A stretch of DNA of 64,000 nt from Lycocorax pyrrhopterus obiensis (Eukaryota; Chordata; Aves; Passeriformes; Paradisaeidae). The stretch spans positions 7,164,465 to 7,228,464 of the forward strand of contig JACSVZ010000004.1 in assembly GCA_014706295.1 (NCBI GenBank), in the 5' to 3' direction. Numbering within the stretch: position 1 is the stretch's first letter; each line of letters starts with the position of its first letter. The notes beneath the pieces were generated by a model, which saw nothing but the letters and a program-made list of their open reading frames with translations, did not search any database and had not been told where the DNA came from. Of the stretch, positions 61,901-64,000 are shown in pieces. Both the position numbers and the translations under genes were made by a program.

Positions 61901-64000
61901 TTATTAGAGGAACCATAATTGTGTCCCTCATGTGGATTAGCCAGAGCCCGGTGTTGACGTAACACAAGAACAATTGTCATCCTGACACAGCCTCACTCTG
62001 CAGTCAGTTAAAGGACTGCTCATGTGCAACACCAAGTTCTCACAAATCCATTTTTTAAACATGAGCTGGGCAGGCTTGGCCTCTAACTGAACCATTTTAG
62101 TGGGTCAGGCTGGTGAAATAGAAAGTCCTTTGATTATTTCATGCCCACTCAAGTTTGTTCCTCTCGGGAATTTCAATCCCTGCATTTATGCAACACCCCA
62201 TTGCTGTTACATCCTTCTTAGTGCTGTGAAGTAGCAGAACTTTTAGATAATTTTCAGGTTCCTGATCACCAGGTTTCTGCTGGGGTTTTGTTTCATTGAG
62301 TTTTTCTTCCCCAGCAAATTGAGGAATGTTAGGAAGAATATAAATATTTCATTGTGTAATAATAGTATTATCAAAATAACTTTGGTTGCTTGAATTGATC
62401 ATTGCTAGCAGAGCTCCAGGATTAAGAATTTACTCCATGCTATTCCACAAATGACTATTCCTGGCTGTTTGTATGGCCCTTTACCCTCATAGCTTGTGGC
62501 CTTCTTTACCTGATACCTCCCTACAGTCACTGCAAGCTCCTTCTCTCCTCTTCCGCATTTTGAAATCAGGTCTGACTTGCAATAGCAAGTCTTTTGTTTG
62601 AGAATACTTTCATTTATTCTCACAAACACATTTTTGGGGTAGCTTACGAGTAATCCATCACCTGCTTTCTACTTCATGGCATGTGAAGATCATTTATAGT
62701 TGTTTTTGTTTGGTTGTCTGAGAGTTTTTAATAGCTACGTGTCTTACACTCCCTCACACCTGCACAAACACACCAATAAACAAAACCACAGCATTTTGTC
62801 TTCCACAAGGACACTAATAATGGATTCCTAATAAAAAAATTATGGTAATAACCTATCATTTATCTTAGGAGACCTACTAACTTGCAGTGGAGTAAAACCA
62901 TGCTCAAAGCACACACCTGGGCATTATCTCAGCCAAATCAGAATGGCAATCTGCATTTTTACATCCTGCTGCAGTCGACCCTCAGGAGCTGCACTTGGTG
63001 CAAAGTAGTACAAAACAGGATGAAATGGAAGAGTTATACAGACACACAGAGCAATCCTAAAACTGGTCACAGGGCATGTGGGGGAAGAATATCTTTGCAG
63101 GCACAATCCCAAAAAACATATATTCAGCCACTTAATCAAGGAGCAGACTGACCATCTTGCCTGTTTTCTGTTCACCTTTTAACCTTTTTATTTTATTGTC
63201 TGGCATAGTGGATTACTTGAAATTCTTTGCTTGTGTGTTATTTTTGATTTGATGATGAGTACAGATTACATTTAGATTTCTTCCTTATACCTACAACTGC
63301 TTTTCTGTCAGCGCTTTGTTCTGTATCTCCAGCTCATTTCAACTTAATCTTTTCCAAATACCCAGGTCCCTGTAAGAGGATGTCTACATTAGCAGTTTAA
63401 AGCGTAACAAACTGGAGTATTTGGCGCAGTTAACTCCAAATTAACCTCCCACCCCGGCTAAGCAGAGATATGAGGAGCTCAGAATCAAGTGCTTGGGGCC
63501 AGTGCTTTTCTTCCATTACCAGGAGAAAACTGTCAGTGTAAACACTGCCTGTTCCTCTGCAGCTTAGTGATTGCTTATATATCTGAGTGAGGAGTATCTG
63601 GTAGTGCCTTGCACCCACTTTCCTCAAGTATAAATGACTGCAGGAGGTGAAGGGTAGTATAGAAAGATCATTGAAATTTTCTGTTTGTTTTAAAATGAAA
63701 CTATTTTATGGCCCTCTCTACAGCTATGTACTTTTAACCTCCTTGTTGTGCTGGTGTTTTCTGATTATACCTCTTAGCATGAGAAACATCTTTATTCCAG
63801 TCCTAACATTCCACTACACTTAAATTAGATGCTGAGGTGTGAAAAACAGCATCTTCGTGGAAAAGTAGCATCTTTTTAAAATACAGTGACTAAAATATTC
63901 TACAATCTTAGGGCAGAAATAATTTTTATTTGCATTAGCTAGATAAACTGAATCACAAAGAAAATTATTCCTTAGGCAAGAGGAAAAAAAATATCTTCAG
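49900..64000. other. intergenic DNA, no gene recognised
   Basis: AT-rich unique DNA to the window edge. Simple repeats include A21 (57910-57930) and A14 (60130-60143). Motif-dense AT-rich stretches at about 55,620-55,900 and 61,900-62,000 could be conserved elements. The next gene expected from vertebrate synteny (PAPOLG) was not found; none of its exons could be recognised here. Confidence 0.55.

Overview
The window is vertebrate nuclear DNA, most likely from a bird. A 5'-truncated CR1 LINE ends in the octamer-type repeats typical of sauropsid CR1. Recognisable transposon content is very low, CpG islands are compact and GC-rich, and the one recognisable gene is the vertebrate transcription factor gene BCL11A. 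There is no prokaryotic-style gene organisation, and nearly every open frame longer than 60 codons is chance reading through non-coding or GC-rich DNA.

Left part (about 1-10,800): the 5' end of BCL11A on the minus strand. Transcription runs right to left. A GC-rich promoter island (about 9,040-10,750) and a conserved-looking 5' leader with two short upstream ORFs lead into coding exon 1 (8683-8737, 18 codons plus 1 nt). Intron 1 is 5.6 kb and is followed by coding exon 2 (2718-3047, 330 bp). Intron 2 then leaves the window at position 1. Together the exons encode the first 128 residues: the N-terminal NuRD-recruiting motif and the C2HC zinc finger used for self-association. The later exons, with the six C2H2 fingers, lie outside the window. 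Intron 1 holds GC-rich blocks, a 36-bp Z-DNA-type tract and a 77-bp near-perfect inverted repeat.

Right part (about 10,800-64,000): a gene desert upstream of BCL11A with no protein-coding exon that I can support. It holds several GC-rich/CpG islets (12.1-12.5, 18.1-18.3, 20.2-20.5, 21.25-21.65 and 33.6-34.2 kb). AT-rich, motif-dense stretches around them (10.85-12.1, 20.5-21.8, 27.4-27.7, 32.6-33.3 and 37.9-38.1 kb) look like conserved regulatory DNA, but conservation cannot be measured here. A GC-rich minisatellite with a 27+36 bp higher-order period lies at 33.8-34.0 kb, followed by the CR1 fragment at 34.3-34.75 kb. A probable relic MIR SINE is at 28.3 kb.

Functionally this is one regulatory landscape: the promoter and 5' exons of a dosage-sensitive developmental and haematopoietic repressor plus about 53 kb of flanking DNA. 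I found no novel multi-gene system. The best leads are small: the leader uORFs, the intron 1 hairpin, the dyad and paired CCAAT boxes at the promoter, RUNX and PAR-bZIP motif arrangements, a shared ONECUT-type 15-mer, and the structured minisatellite.
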